64,000 bases of DNA from Bisporella sp. PMI_857. Lineage: Eukaryota; Ascomycota; Leotiomycetes; Helotiales; Helotiaceae. Both the position numbers and the translations under genes were made by a program. The notes under the pieces are model-generated. The model had not been told where the DNA came from. It was given only the letters and a program-made list of their open reading frames with translations, and made no database searches. Below are positions 1-10,063 of this stretch, piece by piece (within the stretch, counting starts at the first letter, position 1; each line of letters begins with the position of its first letter). The DNA lies in assembly GCA_021307315.1 (NCBI GenBank), contig JAJSPD010000108.1, positions 1 through 64,000 on the forward strand. The letters run 5' to 3'.

Positions 1-222
1 AACTAAATATATGACTTTTGTCAGGTGCCAGGATGTCACGTGCTAAAGGGGCAAGGAGCGGCTCGGTAAGAGCCATGATGCTGGGCACATATGGGCACGT
101 GGGCAGCCGCCAGGGGTACGGAGGGTATAAGTAGGGGACTCGGGACGTAGTAGAGAGGGTAGAGATTAGTCTTGTATCAGAATTGCAGTTGACTTGTGCC
201 ACACTACTCCAGCACCTTACAC

Positions 223-609
223 CATATATCTGATATACCATACTTTTTTGACGAATATTTCATATACCACTTTTATAGTATATGAGATATATGTCAACAA
301 ATGTGTGGTATGTCAGATATTCGTCAACACTTACGGTAAAGCCTGTAATACACGCTGGAACGACTTGCATTACAGCGACACACGCTGTAACGACATACAC
401 TGGAGTAATACTATTGCTACAACGTTCGCTGCTGCGTGTGTTGTATTGCTGCTGCGTGTCGCGACAAATAATAGTATATAAATATATAAGTGTTTTTTAT
501 ATACTATTATTTAGTCAATAAATATCTCAAATACTATACATTTACGCCAAGAAACAAAAGACGGTATTTGAGATATTCGTCAAAAAAAGTATAGTATATC
601 AGATATATG
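223..609. repeat. Inverted-repeat element (MITE-like)
   Basis: An AT-rich arm at about 223-270 recurs in inverted orientation at about 563-609 with a few mismatches. Both arms contain the core TTTTTTGACGAATAT or its complement. The interior (about 360-480) has a GC-richer stretch with repeated CGCTG/GCTGC motifs, followed by a near-palindrome of AATAATAGTATATA and its complement around 467-511. No coding capacity is visible, and the short ORFs here are low complexity. A non-autonomous DNA transposon or foldback element is the simplest reading. I could not fix a target-site duplication. Confidence 0.5.
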
Positions 610-706
610 GCCACCTTTTTGTGGTATATGAGATATTTGCCGTTTAATAATTGAGTTTATTTTTTATTCGTTTCAAAAAGCATTGTTTTAATAATATTTA
701 AGTCGT

Positions 707-1154
707 TGTTGGAATACCCGGGTCATAGATATTTCCTATACTTTAACCTGAGGGCACGTACGCATGTGTTCATGCGTAATGCTCGTTGAGGTTGTTGGAT
801 AAGTCTTGATTGATTCTAAGCTACGTGTAGGTTGTAGGTCCCGAAAGGGACCCACAACTCTTCACGTGACTAGTTACATGCTGTGACGGGTTGAACCCGT
901 AAGGATGACTCGGCTGCACGTGCTTTCGGCACGAGCCAGCTCTCGTTGCAACCACGTGACAGCGCGTGGCCACCGTGAACCCTTTGTAGAGCCACCGACC
1001 CGTTACGTACTAGCGGACCCGTTACAGGCCTAGCTATAAAACCCGCAATCTCTTGCATTCTTCTTTTCTCTCCTTATGTTGATTCTCTTTGTAATATAGC
1101 AGTGATAGTCAATTGAATAGATTACTATCAGCCTGTCACACATGCGTTCCAACA
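707..1154 (+). repeat. Solo LTR, 448 bp, with 5-bp target duplication
   Basis: The segment begins TGTTGGAA and ends TTCCAACA, the TG..CA inverted ends of an LTR. It is flanked on both sides by the same 5 bp, GTCGT (702-706 and 1155-1159), as left by LTR-retrotransposon integration. A TATA-like CTATAAAA lies at about 1033 with a pyrimidine-rich tract downstream, as in an LTR promoter. No internal retroelement region is attached, so this is a solo LTR left by LTR-LTR recombination. Related shorter copies lie at 39535-39757 and, reversed, at 59997-60128. Confidence 0.85.
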
Positions 1155-1159
1155 GTCGT

Positions 1160-2208
1160 CGAGCCATTATACTGTTTAACTACATCATAAAAGAATGAAA
1201 TAATGTCAACCAGTTTTCGTTCGGCTATATAAAAAAAAAGCTTGCCTAGTCAGAAATAACTATCATAGCTTTTCGAGCCGCAATCGGCTAATACTCCAAC
1301 ACTAGTACATGCTCTCTGGTACAGTAGAATTCGAAATCGGCTTCAGCTGAGCACTCAATAATTTTATGTTTGCCACACAAACTACAGTAGCTAAATGACA
1401 CACTCTCGCTTAATGTCTGTCCCTGAGTCAAAAAAGCACCTTGTCACGAGACGAATCTACAGTTTAAACATCTCAAGCCTCATCCTCGCACATTCATAAA
1501 ATTATTATCAATATATTACTGTTATTTAGCCATTGCTCCCCTAGGAAACTAGTCTGTAGCCAAAAAATTACTACGGTTGACTATACTGTCGAATTCTTTC
1601 GTCAACGCCATCAATCGCCGCTTCATATGTTTCCCCTGCCTAATCGCGACTATTAGAGTCTCTTCACAGGGCGGAGCCTTCAGGGAAAGATTCTATAGAA
1701 AGGGAATATGGCTTTAAGTTTTGAAGACATTCGGGGGTTACGCCGTGCGAGGAGACTGACACAAAGCGCCATATAATATTTTAGCTTTAGATTTAGTGCT
1801 TATTAGCGTGCATGAGGCTATACTAGTCTGATCAATTCACGCCGTATATTTAAAGCCTCAGGTACTAGAAGTTAGCTGTGGCTAAGGCTGATAAGAACTT
1901 TTCCCTAAGGATGCCAGGCACAAGCTTTTAAATAGTCGAAGAAATTGGCGACGCGATTGGCTGATTAGGCAACTATTAATAGCGTCTTGAATATCTTCCA
2001 CAAAAGTTGCCCGCTCTTGTCATCTTGCCAATAAGGCCCCAACCAAATGAAACCAACCGCACGAGCAATACCCAGCATGACCCACCCAGGCCGTTGGACT
2101 CACAGTACAGGGAGGAAGAGCACTACCAAGTAAGTATCAATCAAGTACAGTCCCTAAGGAAATCGGCTTCCCCTCAAACTCACTGTGAAAGCTTCAGGGG
2201 CACGATGC
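1160..2208. other. Intergenic, AT-rich, no gene seen
   Basis: Only short chance ORFs are visible. There is a poly-A run near 1232-1240. An ORF at 2007-2243 on the plus strand lies at the 3' end of the minus-strand gene next door and has no recognisable features. I see no repeat boundaries or RNA gene. Confidence 0.5.
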
Positions 2209-3880
2209 TTATCGTGGGAACCATACGCTTGGGAGTTGTTTAACCAGATTGAACTCTTCTTCCAACTCTTTGGAAGGTGGCTTCCCATAGAAAAATCCAA
2301 CGCGGAATCCGACTCGGAGATCCTTTTGCGTGAAGGTGGTTTCTCCTTCTGGATGGACCATTCGAAGGACGAAGCAAGAGAATGCGCTCAGGAGCCCGTC
2401 ATCGTCAGTGCGAGCCGTACTCCAGTCTGAGACTAAGCCAAATGAATGTGAGCATGTGAAGGAACTAGTGGAACACATATGCTGAAGATGCTGCCACACC
2501 TCTGTATTTCAGAACTGACCCGTTCTCCAGCTTCACTACAAAATATGCTGCTTTGGCGGCTGCGTCGGTCTGGAAGAAGACAACGCTTTTGTTGCCTGGG
2601 AGCCGCTTGTCGTAGACTTCTACATAGTCGGCGTACCTGCATCGGGATGTATCAGCGGCAGATGATAAAATTTCTGCTGAAAATCATACCAAGCACCCCA
2701 AGTGTGGATTTCTTGGGCGATGGCGAACTCTACACAGTGGCGAAGGTCTTTCTGGATGGCTGTAAGGCTGGAGGGGAGCTCGCTGCATTCAACCTGCGCT
2801 AATTAGTAAATTGACTTCTGCAACGGGTGTAAAGGTTCGAACCTCGTCAAGGAGGCGGCCAACTAATTCAATGTTTGGTCTGATATGCCCCATGCCAGTC
2901 CTTAGAAGTAGCTCGTCAGTCATGCCGATTGTACGGTTATTCGTTTTGGCATAATGGGGGATAGCTCACTCGGTGACAAGATGTACGACAGTACACAATA
3001 GGTAATAACATATCTTTGTGATTTGCACCTGGCCGTTCACAGCGTCCTCGTCGACCTCCCACTGCTTTCTGATGCCCCGAGGTGATGACCGATCGATGAG
3101 GCCCTCGACCATTTGCAGTTCCTTATTCGTACTGGCCAAGACAAGGCCGTACAATTCGGTTGTAGGGCGAGGAGTGGTCTTTTTCCAATCGTACGTTTCC
3201 TGCATCTCTCGCAAGCTGCTATCGACCGAGTGCACCTCATTGCTTAGATGACGAAGCAACACGGGGAATTCACAGGAGCCTTCCTCCAGCTTCAGCAATC
3301 GGGTGCTGAGTTTACGGGCTCGCTTGGCCGTCTCACCGAGCCGGCTGTTGACAGTAGCTGCGCTCATGGTTTTGGCAATGCCTACAGAGTTGAGCAGAGT
3401 GGGTGTGGCCCATTTAAGTACAGTATGTGGCGTCCTGTTCGTGTACTTCAGGACTCCCCAACTAGTGTACTCAGCTGAGGTCGGGCGCACCACCGATAGT
3501 CTTGGGCTCGTCAAATTCGCCAATAAAACCTCAAGTTCGCTTTGGCTCATCATTAAGACCATACTGGAGGAGGGCGGGGACTCAACACCTGTATGCGGGC
3601 CATCTACTAACCTCCAGCTCCCTTCCACGACAATAAGCTCTGCTTCACTGCACCTGGGAGTCTGCAGAGCCGAGATTAGGTCAATTACAACTACGGTAGA
3701 GGTTATTTTCCTTTGTTGATACCGACACATCAGAGAACCCCCCCCCCCCCCCACTTCGATATTTACAACAAAGACGACAACTAAAAGATTGGAGGAGCAA
3801 TACATAGGACGAAAAGCGAATAATTTGTCGATAATAACATCCGGCATATTATTGCAAGCTACGAGGGAGCTTGCTCGCAA
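2209..3880 (-). CDS. Unrecognised multi-exon protein
   Basis: Reading the minus strand, five exons can be joined in phase: 3880-3029, 2911-2843, 2793-2690, 2636-2500 and 2432-2209 (introns 117, 49, 53 and 67 bp), giving up to 461 aa. The last three junctions are the best supported, because each carries phase correctly and reading continues to a TAA at 2209. The first intron is uncertain: without it the frame hits a TGA at 2966-2968. The N-terminus is also uncertain, because the long first exon contains a Gly run encoded by a 15-base homopolymer, and translation may begin at an internal Met (for example the Met-Val-Leu-Met-Met stretch about 107 residues in). The middle is helical and charged (around residues 170-250). 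No signal peptide, membrane segment or known domain is recognisable. It could be a decayed gene rather than a functional one. Confidence 0.5.
3738..3752. repeat. Poly-C tract of 15
   Basis: A run of 15 C lies inside the long first exon of the minus-strand gene, where it would encode a Gly run. It is a slippage-prone homopolymer and makes the reading frame upstream of it unreliable. Confidence 0.9.
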
Positions 3881-4386
3881 AGTCCGAATCCTCTTTTCTT
3901 CGACATTTTTTCAGCGGGTAGACTTTCGACGTCGTTCCTTCAAATCGCGCCCTAACTGGCCACGGAAAGCCTTTTTTTCAATGAGCTTACAGCATCTCCA
4001 ACGCTCTTTGCGGTACTAGAAGGCTGGGTCAGAGGCAACTCTATTTTTGAAGCTTTTATTCTTTTCAGTTGACAACGGCTATTGTAGCATTATGGCTTTT
4101 ACTTGCAGACTGGAAGATATAGGAGGATAGCTGGGCGGAAAAGAAGCCAGGAGGCATAAGATAAACACCGAGTAGCCCCGCTTGATCTTGTGTCAAGTGG
4201 TTTTTAGAGTTATTTTTCCTGACAGGGCAGTACACACCAGGCTGGCGCTTGGTCAGTATAACGATGTAGAAACACGGGCTAATTACCTATAAGTCTGCGT
4301 CAAATGACTGTTTATTTGGGCACTATGCTTTGATAGAAAGCTGGAGAAATAGGCTGGGAAAGAGTATGCTATCTGAAGATTAGGTA
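3881..4386. other. Intergenic, no gene seen
   Basis: No ORF with coding character is visible. This stretch separates the minus-strand gene above from the TIR element that starts at 4396. Confidence 0.5.
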
Positions 4387-4395
4387 CTCGAGGCC

Positions 4396-5020
4396 GGGGT
4401 TACAGTTGGGCCAGGGTAGAAAAATCTTGGCCCAGGGTAGAAAATTCCTTGGCAAAAAAACTTGGCCCAGGGTAGAAATCATAGCTTTAAGAGCTCAGCC
4501 AGGGTAGAAATCTCACCCTGGAATATGCCAAGCATAGAATAAGCCATGCTAAGAAAACGCGAAACGCGTCTTATAGCGACGCGTACAATATAACTTTTGA
4601 ACTTTGAAATAGAAACGTTACAACTTTGTACTTTTGCGCTGCTTAATCAATTCGGCTATAAAAACTATTGCAAATGAAATTGTAAATAAATATATAAATA
4701 AGCTTAGTGTAGAATTTCTTATGAAGCATATGTTTAGCATATGTTCAGCGTATGCTAAACATATGCTAACTGTGTGTAGTAAAAATAAATGTGAGCATAT
4801 GCTTTGTATATGCTCACAATATACAGTTTTTGGTACGCTAAGCCTATATTGTGAATCCGCCAAGCATAGTTCTAACCAAATTTGGGTTTTCGCTTAAGTT
4901 CATCCAGGGTACAAATGGTTGCACAAAGAGTTGGCCCAGGGTAGAACGTTTCTTGGCGTTTTGCCAAGGAATTTTCTACCCTGGGCCAAGATTTTTCTAC
5001 CCTGGCCCAACTGTAACCCG
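4396..5020. mobile_element. 625-bp TIR element, non-autonomous, 9-bp target duplication
   Basis: The two ends (4396-4457 and 4959-5020) are inverted repeats of about 62 bp, identical apart from the outermost base. They are flanked by the same 9 bp, CTCGAGGCC (4387-4395 and 5021-5029). The TIR contains tandem copies of TTGGCCCAGGGTAGAAA, and single diverged copies recur inside (about 4462, 4498 and 4931). The interior also has a palindromic cluster of AGCATATG/CATATGCT words around 4725-4815. There is no transposase. Long TIRs with a 9-bp duplication are typical of Mutator-like elements, so this is probably a Mutator-type MITE, although the assignment rests only on the ends. Confidence 0.85.
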
Positions 5021-5029
5021 CTCGAGGCC

Positions 5030-5972
5030 CTAGGCAGGAGGGCCAAGTAGTGTTACATGGTCACAGACCATACAACACAAATAAAAAAATAAAAATAAAA
5101 ATAAAAAAAGACCATGCCGGATGGGGTGGGGCTGAGCCTGACAAGAAGCTTGGCAGCGTGAGCCTGGCCATGCAAGTCTCATTGGGTTAGTGCAAGTGCC
5201 GCGCACCAGGGCCAAATCAGCCACTTTTTGCTCCGCTCGAGAGGGTAGGGTTATGGTGCAAGGCTTGGCGGCAAGGCTTAACGTACTCAATAAGTGAGTG
5301 TGTGTTGGCCCCTCCGTAACCCCAACTACCACAACTCAACCAATAACTAAACAAATGGCTTAAAAAGAAGGTCGAATTGCTTTAGCTATTCAAGCTTACT
5401 AACATAGCAAATTTGCAGATTTTAAAAAGATTTATACTTTGTACACCGTTCTATATTCGACAGTACAAAATCGCGTTAAAAGTCGCGTTGCGCGACGCGA
5501 TTTACTGTCACGACACGCGCTGTGGATCTACAGATACAGAGGGTAACAGTGGCATCATACAAAGAATCTAAAACTAAGGAAGGAAGAGGAGCTTGAGGGG
5601 CTCTGAGAGCTCGGCTAATATGGGTCACGTGTGGTTCAGAGCACGGGACGTGACAAATCTTCTGCAATAAAAAGCGCCGGAATAGGTGGATATGAATATC
5701 GCAAGTATGTCAGCGTGGTTAAGAATGGGAAATCTGGATATTCTCTTGAACGGGCAACTAAATTCCTAGTCAGAATTCCACTGCCCAGTTTCAATCCCGT
5801 CTGCTCTGCTACCCAAGTGCCAAATTCTTCAACAAAAAGCCTGTCTTTTGAAATGAACAAAAATACCCTTCACTACTCTATCCTCCACGCTTGGTGAGGT
5901 CAACCCCAGGGTTTTACCCGGCCCCTAGCGGAAGCTTGTCTTGAGATTTTACGTCGTTTAGGCTTTGAAAAG
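5030..5972. other. Intergenic, low-complexity and decayed sequence
   Basis: There is an A-rich TAAAAA repeat at about 5078-5108 and a CGCG-rich patch near 5470-5500. Short ORFs on both strands at 5631-5897 overlap each other and have no recognisable features. I see no supportable gene. Confidence 0.4.
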
Positions 5973-7660
5973 ATGGCTGAACTATACTTTCAGCAAAGCC
6001 TCGGATCGGGCAAGACGACTAGCCCAAGTCGTTGTATTCAAATCTGCGCACTTATTGCACAAATAGCCTCAGTCTCTTTGGTGACTTATTCTAGAGGTCA
6101 TTCTCGAGAGTTCTATTCAGTCTATCTCACCCGTACAATTGAATACTTCCTTCTTTCAGGATTGGATGAGCTTGGACCCTCAATTATTGCCGAACGTGTT
6201 GATCTAACTTGCATGGGCGAGATGCTTGGGAGAAAGGTTTGGATCTTTCATCAAGAAATAGAATCACTTGGTACTTGGCGGAGGCCGTTTTCCCTTTCCA
6301 CAAGTGTTCCAAACCTCCTGGATACATGGGGTGGTGTCAGGTTCCGAACTGGTATATGTAGTATGATAAGCATTCTGACAGGCGACGTCGGATATTGTAC
6401 CTTTTTGGCCCGCTTAGTGCTGTGGTAAAGCTTATCAACCCTGGCATCTGACAGGTGGTTGGATTTCAGTTCCGATTGATACAACTATTACAAATATATG
6501 GCTCCATACTGGTAGCGGATCTATTTTTCCTGTTGCAAAGTCAGCAGAGATCGACGTCGTTAATAATACCGAGATCTACTATCATTAGAGTCCAGAAAAT
6601 GAAGTTTTTATGACGGAGAAATCGACAGTGCCTCGACATGCGCAGCTGTTGATTGGCGCAACATCTGTGAATGATAATTGTCCACTTACAATGGCTACTT
6701 GCCAGCCTAGAATTACTAACAACTTGAATCCTCTTGGTACACGGTCCCCAAGCTGGAAAACGACAGGTAGGTCTACTGGCTTCAGCATTGGTAAAATATT
6801 TAACTGGACTGCTACGGACACCCAGACCAAAGATGATGGAAGAAATCTCAAGAAACGCTTAATAGACGATTTTCGAGACAATAAAGACCTTCGAAAGCTA
6901 AATTCTCCATGGGGGCTGGAGCTTAGTCTTTGTACCGGCATTGCGTGAAGAGTGCTTCTCCGCGAACTGCTCTATGGGGAAGTTCTTGACTATCTAAAAC
7001 TTGGCTTACCAGGGGAGTGGCAAGAAATTGAAACAATAGCACCGACGATAGCGGATAAAAAGGATTCTGACTTCGAAACTCTACTCAATAGCTTGACAAA
7101 GAAGCAAGCCAAAGTTCTGAGAAAGGCGACCGAATTGCTTATTTTGGCTATGGAATTAACGGGCGTGAAAGGACACACGCTTACATTGTGGTGGCTTGAA
7201 CGAAACGAATCAACTCCACGGGCTCAAAATTCTGGAGAGTCAGTATTCAGGAGAAAATCCTTGGATTCTCATGATTAAAGATTCTAAACACTGCGCTGTA
7301 TTTGGACTTGCAACGCCAAGATGTCTGCAACACGATGATGTCAAGAACTGCCGACAGATCGCTCCGCCACGTCAATGGCAAACCGCGAATGGAATCGTTC
7401 TTGACACGGCACTGACACCAGCAGGCTCAGCATTTCTCGAGTATCTGTACACAATAGGTGCAAGATACTTGCTATATAAAGGGAAAGATGTTTTGCGGGT
7501 CCTGAAACCTCGCACAGAGGGGATAGATGCATGCGTGGTACAGTTGAATTACATTGCGAGTGTGACTGAGCGGCCGCGGCTTGTTACAAGGAAGTTGCTG
7601 AAGCTAAATGTTAGGATGAAGGGTTTGGCTGATAAAGGCCAAGGAGTGATTATACTATAG
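5973..7660 (+). pseudogene. Decayed gene for an unrecognised fungal protein
   Basis: Protein-like sequence runs along the plus strand but changes frame repeatedly: frame A from 5973 to about 6340, frame C to about 6450, frame B from 6430 to about 6945 with an in-frame TAG at about 6586, then 6952-7190, and a shift near 7200 into a last block ending at 7660. The blocks look coding (ordinary amino-acid composition, and the open frames follow on from one another), and together they would make a protein of about 550 aa. Locally recognisable pieces include a Trp-Gly motif region near residue 120 and a helical Lys/Leu-rich segment encoded at 7040-7160. I do not recognise the family. Introns could explain one break but not all of them, so pseudogene is the better call. 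Confidence 0.5.
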
Positions 7661-8235
7661 TAGTCTTTTTCACTATTTGTACAATCTGGGAAAATGATCA
7701 AGAACACAAGTTCTTTAGTATTTCTCTAGTAAGTCCACCTGCTGAGCACATGTTTTCAACATGACTACTGCAAGTTTGACGTTTCAATTAGGAGAAAATA
7801 ATGAATAGAGTTTGGACAGACCCAAGAATGGAGTTCATATGTTAAGTAAAGTGGAGATGCAGAATATATAGGCCACAGATTGGAAGATGTAGGAGAGGAT
7901 ACGCTCATATGCCCAAATCTCATCTTTAGCGCCTCGGCTATTTCGAATATATCTGTGTCCACAATCACAGTACAATTCCTTACCAATAGAAAGGAGACTA
8001 TAGTGCATAGCTCCGGTAAATTTAGCCGGAGTTCTATCAATAAGCAACTAGAAAAGGCGAACGAAGAATTCGATGTGTTTATTCCGAGCACTCTACCATT
8101 TCTTTTCGATGTTCAATGTTTTTTAGATCGTAAGTTAACCACACTGCAAAACTTCAAGTAGATAGATTAACAAGTATTAAAATCCTGCTTTACATACTGT
8201 AACTTTTCTTACTTTTAGACTTAAGCGAGTCGCTA
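7661..8235. other. No supportable gene
   Basis: Overlapping ORFs lie on opposite strands at 7765-8091 (minus) and 7880-8161 (plus, 93 aa). The plus-strand one has a plausible composition and may be the tail of another decayed gene, but nothing identifies it. Confidence 0.35.
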
Positions 8236-9292
8236 TCACGGCCAAAGCATGTCCGGGTATCTACCTAAGGCAATCTGAGGGTCGCATTCAAACAGAGCAT
8301 GGACTACATCCCAGCCAGCAAGTCGCTGAACAATAGGGAGATTATCAATCCGTCTTCGCTCAACTTCCTTTGCCATATTATCGTTTCCTTCTTTCTCTCC
8401 TAACAATCCTACCCCTTCATGCTTCGTTATGGAAGCGGATTCTGATAACCCCAGTAAGGCATCAACGCCAGATGCCAAGTCTGTCAGTCCACAGCTTCCT
8501 CCAGAGGACGACTTTGCCAGTGTTTGGCGCAGATCTTTTCTGGCTCCCTCATGCTCCAAATACAGCAGTCCACAGCCATATAACATCTTCGCGGGAGGGA
8601 CAGTTTTGCGCCCTTGTTTGAAGACATAGCGGGATATTGCGGATGCATATACTCCTTTAGTGTTCTTAGTTTCGGCACCACCTGTAAAAGATTTGTTTGG
8701 TTTCAGTGCTGAGGCTGGCTGGCACTCGAATGGCTGGAAATGATATCGCGTTGGTTTGTAAAGGCCCTTTCGACGAAATGCGACACCAGATATAGCCATT
8801 TTTTCGTCCCAGGCTAGGACATGAGTTCACACTTCATAAGACTGATACGGCTTGATCTCACGTTTGAAAACTATGCTGGAGCCGCTTAGAATGACCATTG
8901 TAGCATCACGACCGGGGAACACAGAAAGTTTTTCCCGGAAAAGGAGTAACCTAAGTCGGCCTCTAGACATATCAAGGTCCATGTGATATGTTGAATTAGA
9001 TTTATGGATATTGCAGCCACACTCAGAGATTGGCGCTCGAGTAGATGTGATGATGAGAGGGAATATGCACTCTGGTGTGAGTCGATCATCTTTGCGTTGG
9101 AGAACCGTCAACAAAGCACGAACAAATCGAAACTATAATCAACCATTAATCACTGAGGGCATAATAGATATATGTTTGACATACATGCCACATTAGCGGG
9201 TGATTCTTCAGGTTCAACAAAAGCAATAGAGTGATGAAAGCTGAACTCCATGTCCAAGACGAAAGTACATTAGTCACGTCCTGCCAAGCCAT
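8236..9292 (-). pseudogene. Thioesterase-like (4HBT_2/THEM6-type) gene with nonsense codon
   Basis: Two exons join in phase: 9292-9185 and 9132-8236. The 52-bp intron has a GTATGT donor and a TATAG acceptor. The product would be about 334 aa. Exon 1 encodes a hydrophobic N-terminus ending LLNLKNHPLMWH. Exon 2 carries a motif set typical, from memory, of the fungal 4HBT_2/THEM6 thioesterase-like family: STRAPISECGCNIHKSNSTY, then DLDMSRGRL, then an EIKPYQSYEV segment, then THVLAWDEK. Between the last two, where the family has Trp, there is TGA (8827-8829), a TGG-to-TGA change. The rest of the frame stays open to 8236, including a C-terminal ASAISRYVFKQGRKTVPP region. Everything but the stop looks functional, so the inactivation is recent or this is a sequencing error. 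A role in acyl-thioester hydrolysis is inferred from the family only. Confidence 0.75.
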
Positions 9293-10063
9293 TGTCTGAA
9301 TCAAATCCCATCGGATAAATGCTTAATTCTGAACGCTGTAGGGGCTGTTATATATACAGGAGCTTGTACACATCATGTGCCTAACTTAATAACGCATCTA
9401 TAGATTATGCTAATGTTATTTTGCTGAGACAGGTTCCCCGGTAGTGGGTCCACGATTTGATTATAATCAAGTCTCGGTCGAATTCGCTCCACTTATCTTC
9501 ATGATTTATGATAAGCATAACCCGGCACGAAGTCAATGCCATAAGCATCGGTTGCATTCCCCTTGAAACTTAGGTGAAGGGATTAGCCCCGAAAATTTAA
9601 GCACCGAGTCAACGGCTCGGGGAGAGAGTAAATGAGTGTAGCTATAGACATTTTGATGGGTTAGAAATGACATGTTTGATCAATATTGGTGAAAAAGTAT
9701 CTCATCATACACACAGTAACGGGGGTTTGTTACAAATCCCTTTATTCAGAGGGGGATAATACTAGTTTAGTCTCCACTTGGTTCACTTTGTACATGTTAA
9801 AATACTCTATATAGCATTTGTCTTTACACAAAGAAGCCAGGCTTGGCTCTCCTCGGCACAGCAGGATCAAGTTTCTTATGACTGGGATTTGTCAACCTCG
9901 GCTCATTAGACCTTTGGATTTAAGAGGCTAGTCACCCTACTGAAGGTGCCTTGATATACCTATCCACGCCCTTACATGTATTGTATATTAATCAAAAGGC
10001 TCACCGTTATTCTAGTTTCTCCGCCAAATTTCAGTTCTAAAGTAGCATTCAAATATAAGCATT
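9293..10063. other. Intergenic, upstream region of NmrA-like gene
   Basis: This is the probable divergent promoter region between the thioesterase-like gene (minus) and the NmrA-like gene (plus). It contains a perfect 14-bp palindrome, listed separately. No ORF with coding character is seen. Confidence 0.5.
9457..9470. promoter_or_regulatory. 14-bp perfect palindrome TTGATTATAATCAA
   Basis: This perfect inverted repeat lies about 600 bp upstream of the NmrA-like start codon. The identical 14-mer occurs again at 11914-11927, beyond the 3' end of the same gene. A dyad of this size could be a binding site for a dimeric regulator. That function is inference. Confidence 0.35.

Noticed and set aside
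194..521. Two overlapping plus-strand ORFs (95 and 79 aa)
   Set aside because: They lie inside an AT-rich inverted-repeat element, are low complexity and have no domain or splice support.
870..1058. Minus-strand 62-aa ORF
   Set aside because: It lies wholly inside the solo LTR.
2831..2850. GGTTCGAACC resembling a tRNA T-arm
   Set aside because: No acceptor stem or anticodon arm at the right spacing, and it falls at an exon-intron boundary of the minus-strand gene.
4618..4897. Opposed ORFs at 4618-4863 (minus) and 4634-4897 (plus)
   Set aside because: They are created by the palindromic CATATG-rich core of the MITE.
5030..5332. Minus-strand 100-aa ORF
   Set aside because: Contains a Phe/Leu run from an A-rich simple repeat and shows no coding character.
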